64,000 bases of DNA from Thalassotalea sp. 273M-4 (lineage in GTDB: Bacteria > Pseudomonadota > Gammaproteobacteria > Enterobacterales > Alteromonadaceae): the NCBI RefSeq assembly GCF_041410465.1, contig NZ_CP166961.1, positions 620,001-684,000 of the forward strand. The letters run 5' to 3'. The translations under genes and the position numbers were made by a program. The notes under the pieces are model-generated. The model was not told the DNA's origin. It did not search any database and was given only the letters and a program-made list of their open reading frames with translations. Below, piece after piece: positions 63,766-64,000 of this stretch; the stretch's first letter is position 1, and each line of letters opens with the position of its first letter.

Positions 63766-64000
63766 TCACTTCAAAGCGCTGGTCTGATACGCTTCGCTAT
63801 AGCCTTGAGTTTTTAGGTGGTTTAAGTGAACTTCGGTTTCATCCATGCTGTCAATTGGTCCTAATTGAACGCGATAAAGTTCATTTTTTTCAGTTAAATT
63901 AACTTGTACCGGCATTAAAAAGCGTAATGCTTTAGCCGTACTTTGGGCTAAATGCCTATCTTTGGTCACTATCACATGAATGTATTTGGCTGGATTGGCG
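63766..64000 (-). CDS. rlpA: C-terminal SPOR-domain fragment, probably RlpA (truncated by window edge)
   Basis: The frame is open from the right edge to the stop at 63766, about 78 residues. It begins in frame with ANPAKYIHVIVTKDRHLAQSTA and continues NELYRVQLGPIDSMDETEV, the shape of a SPOR peptidoglycan-binding domain. Its position upstream of dacA matches the E. coli order rlpA-dacA, so it is probably the end of the septal lytic transglycosylase RlpA. The catalytic part is outside the window. Confidence 0.75.
   Translation of the reverse strand, partial: ANPAKYIHVIVTKDRHLAQSTAKALRFLMPVQVNLTEKNELYRVQLGPIDSMDETEVHLNHLKTQGYSEAYQTSALK

Overview
The window looks like chromosomal DNA of a marine gammaproteobacterium of the order Alteromonadales, most likely Colwelliaceae (Thalassotalea/Colwellia type). 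This is inferred from AT-rich coding sequence, near-full-length housekeeping proteins of the gammaproteobacterial type (LeuA, GlnE, HldE, TolC, ParE, ParC, FadI/FadJ, LipA/LipB, AroC), and gene order shared with Escherichia coli (tolC | nudF-yqiB-cpdA-yqiA-parE; parC-plsC; prmB-aroC; rlpA-dacA-ybeD-lipB-lipA). No rRNA, tRNA, CRISPR array, transposase or prophage was seen.

Layout. 1-1400: 5' part of leuA (minus) with a leader peptide and attenuator. 1.6-3.3 kb: a two-gene CDP-glycerol module (TagD-like and TagB-like, minus). 3.5-6 kb: SH3 protein YgiM (minus) and triphosphatase YgiF (plus), divergent. 6.1-7.2 kb: cupin and rhodanese proteins. 7.5-13.4 kb: a seven-gene minus-strand cluster: lipoprotein, DUF350 membrane protein, membrane-anchored spermidine-synthase-like protein, DUF2170 protein, PspA-family protein, DUF2491 protein, and a small basic protein with ribbon-helix-helix-like segments. 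This cluster sits between ygiF and glnE, which are neighbours in E. coli. 13.5-20.4 kb: glnE, an LpxL/LpxM-type acyltransferase, hldE, tolC. 20.5-25 kb: nudF, yqiB, cpdA, yqiA, parE. 25.2-28 kb: an arsenate-resistance pair (GAPDH plus ArsJ) and a glyoxalase-fold protein between parE and parC. 28.2-31.7 kb: parC, plsC, rraB. 31.8-35.7 kb: DUF481 protein, PutP, and an ECF sigma factor with a DUF3379 partner. 35.9-42.9 kb: a MoxR/DUF58/DUF4381/VWA/VWA-TPR/BatD operon. 43-46.5 kb: fadI-fadJ. 46.8-53.9 kb: a small membrane protein, a PAS-GGDEF-EAL protein, an M16 peptidase, SixA, SmrB. 54.2-59.5 kb: prmB, aroC and a DUF748 envelope protein. 59.5-64 kb: lipA, lipB, ybeD, a D-amino-acid aminotransferase, dacA and the 3' end of a SPOR-domain gene (probably rlpA).

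The most interesting region is 7.5-13.5 kb. The same 13-base palindrome (GACATAATATGTC) occurs three times, twice before the DUF2170/PspA half and once, inside a longer 21-base perfect palindrome, before the lipoprotein/DUF350/spermidine-synthase half. One copy at each promoter overlaps a candidate -35 hexamer. This points to one repressor controlling the whole cluster as an envelope-stress module. The last gene encodes a possible ribbon-helix-helix protein that could be that regulator. A perfect 14-bp hairpin followed by a U-run, between the pspA-like gene and the DUF2491 gene, looks like an internal attenuator.

All functional calls come from reading motifs, lengths and gene order by eye. 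No database search was run, and residue positions given as 'about' are approximate.
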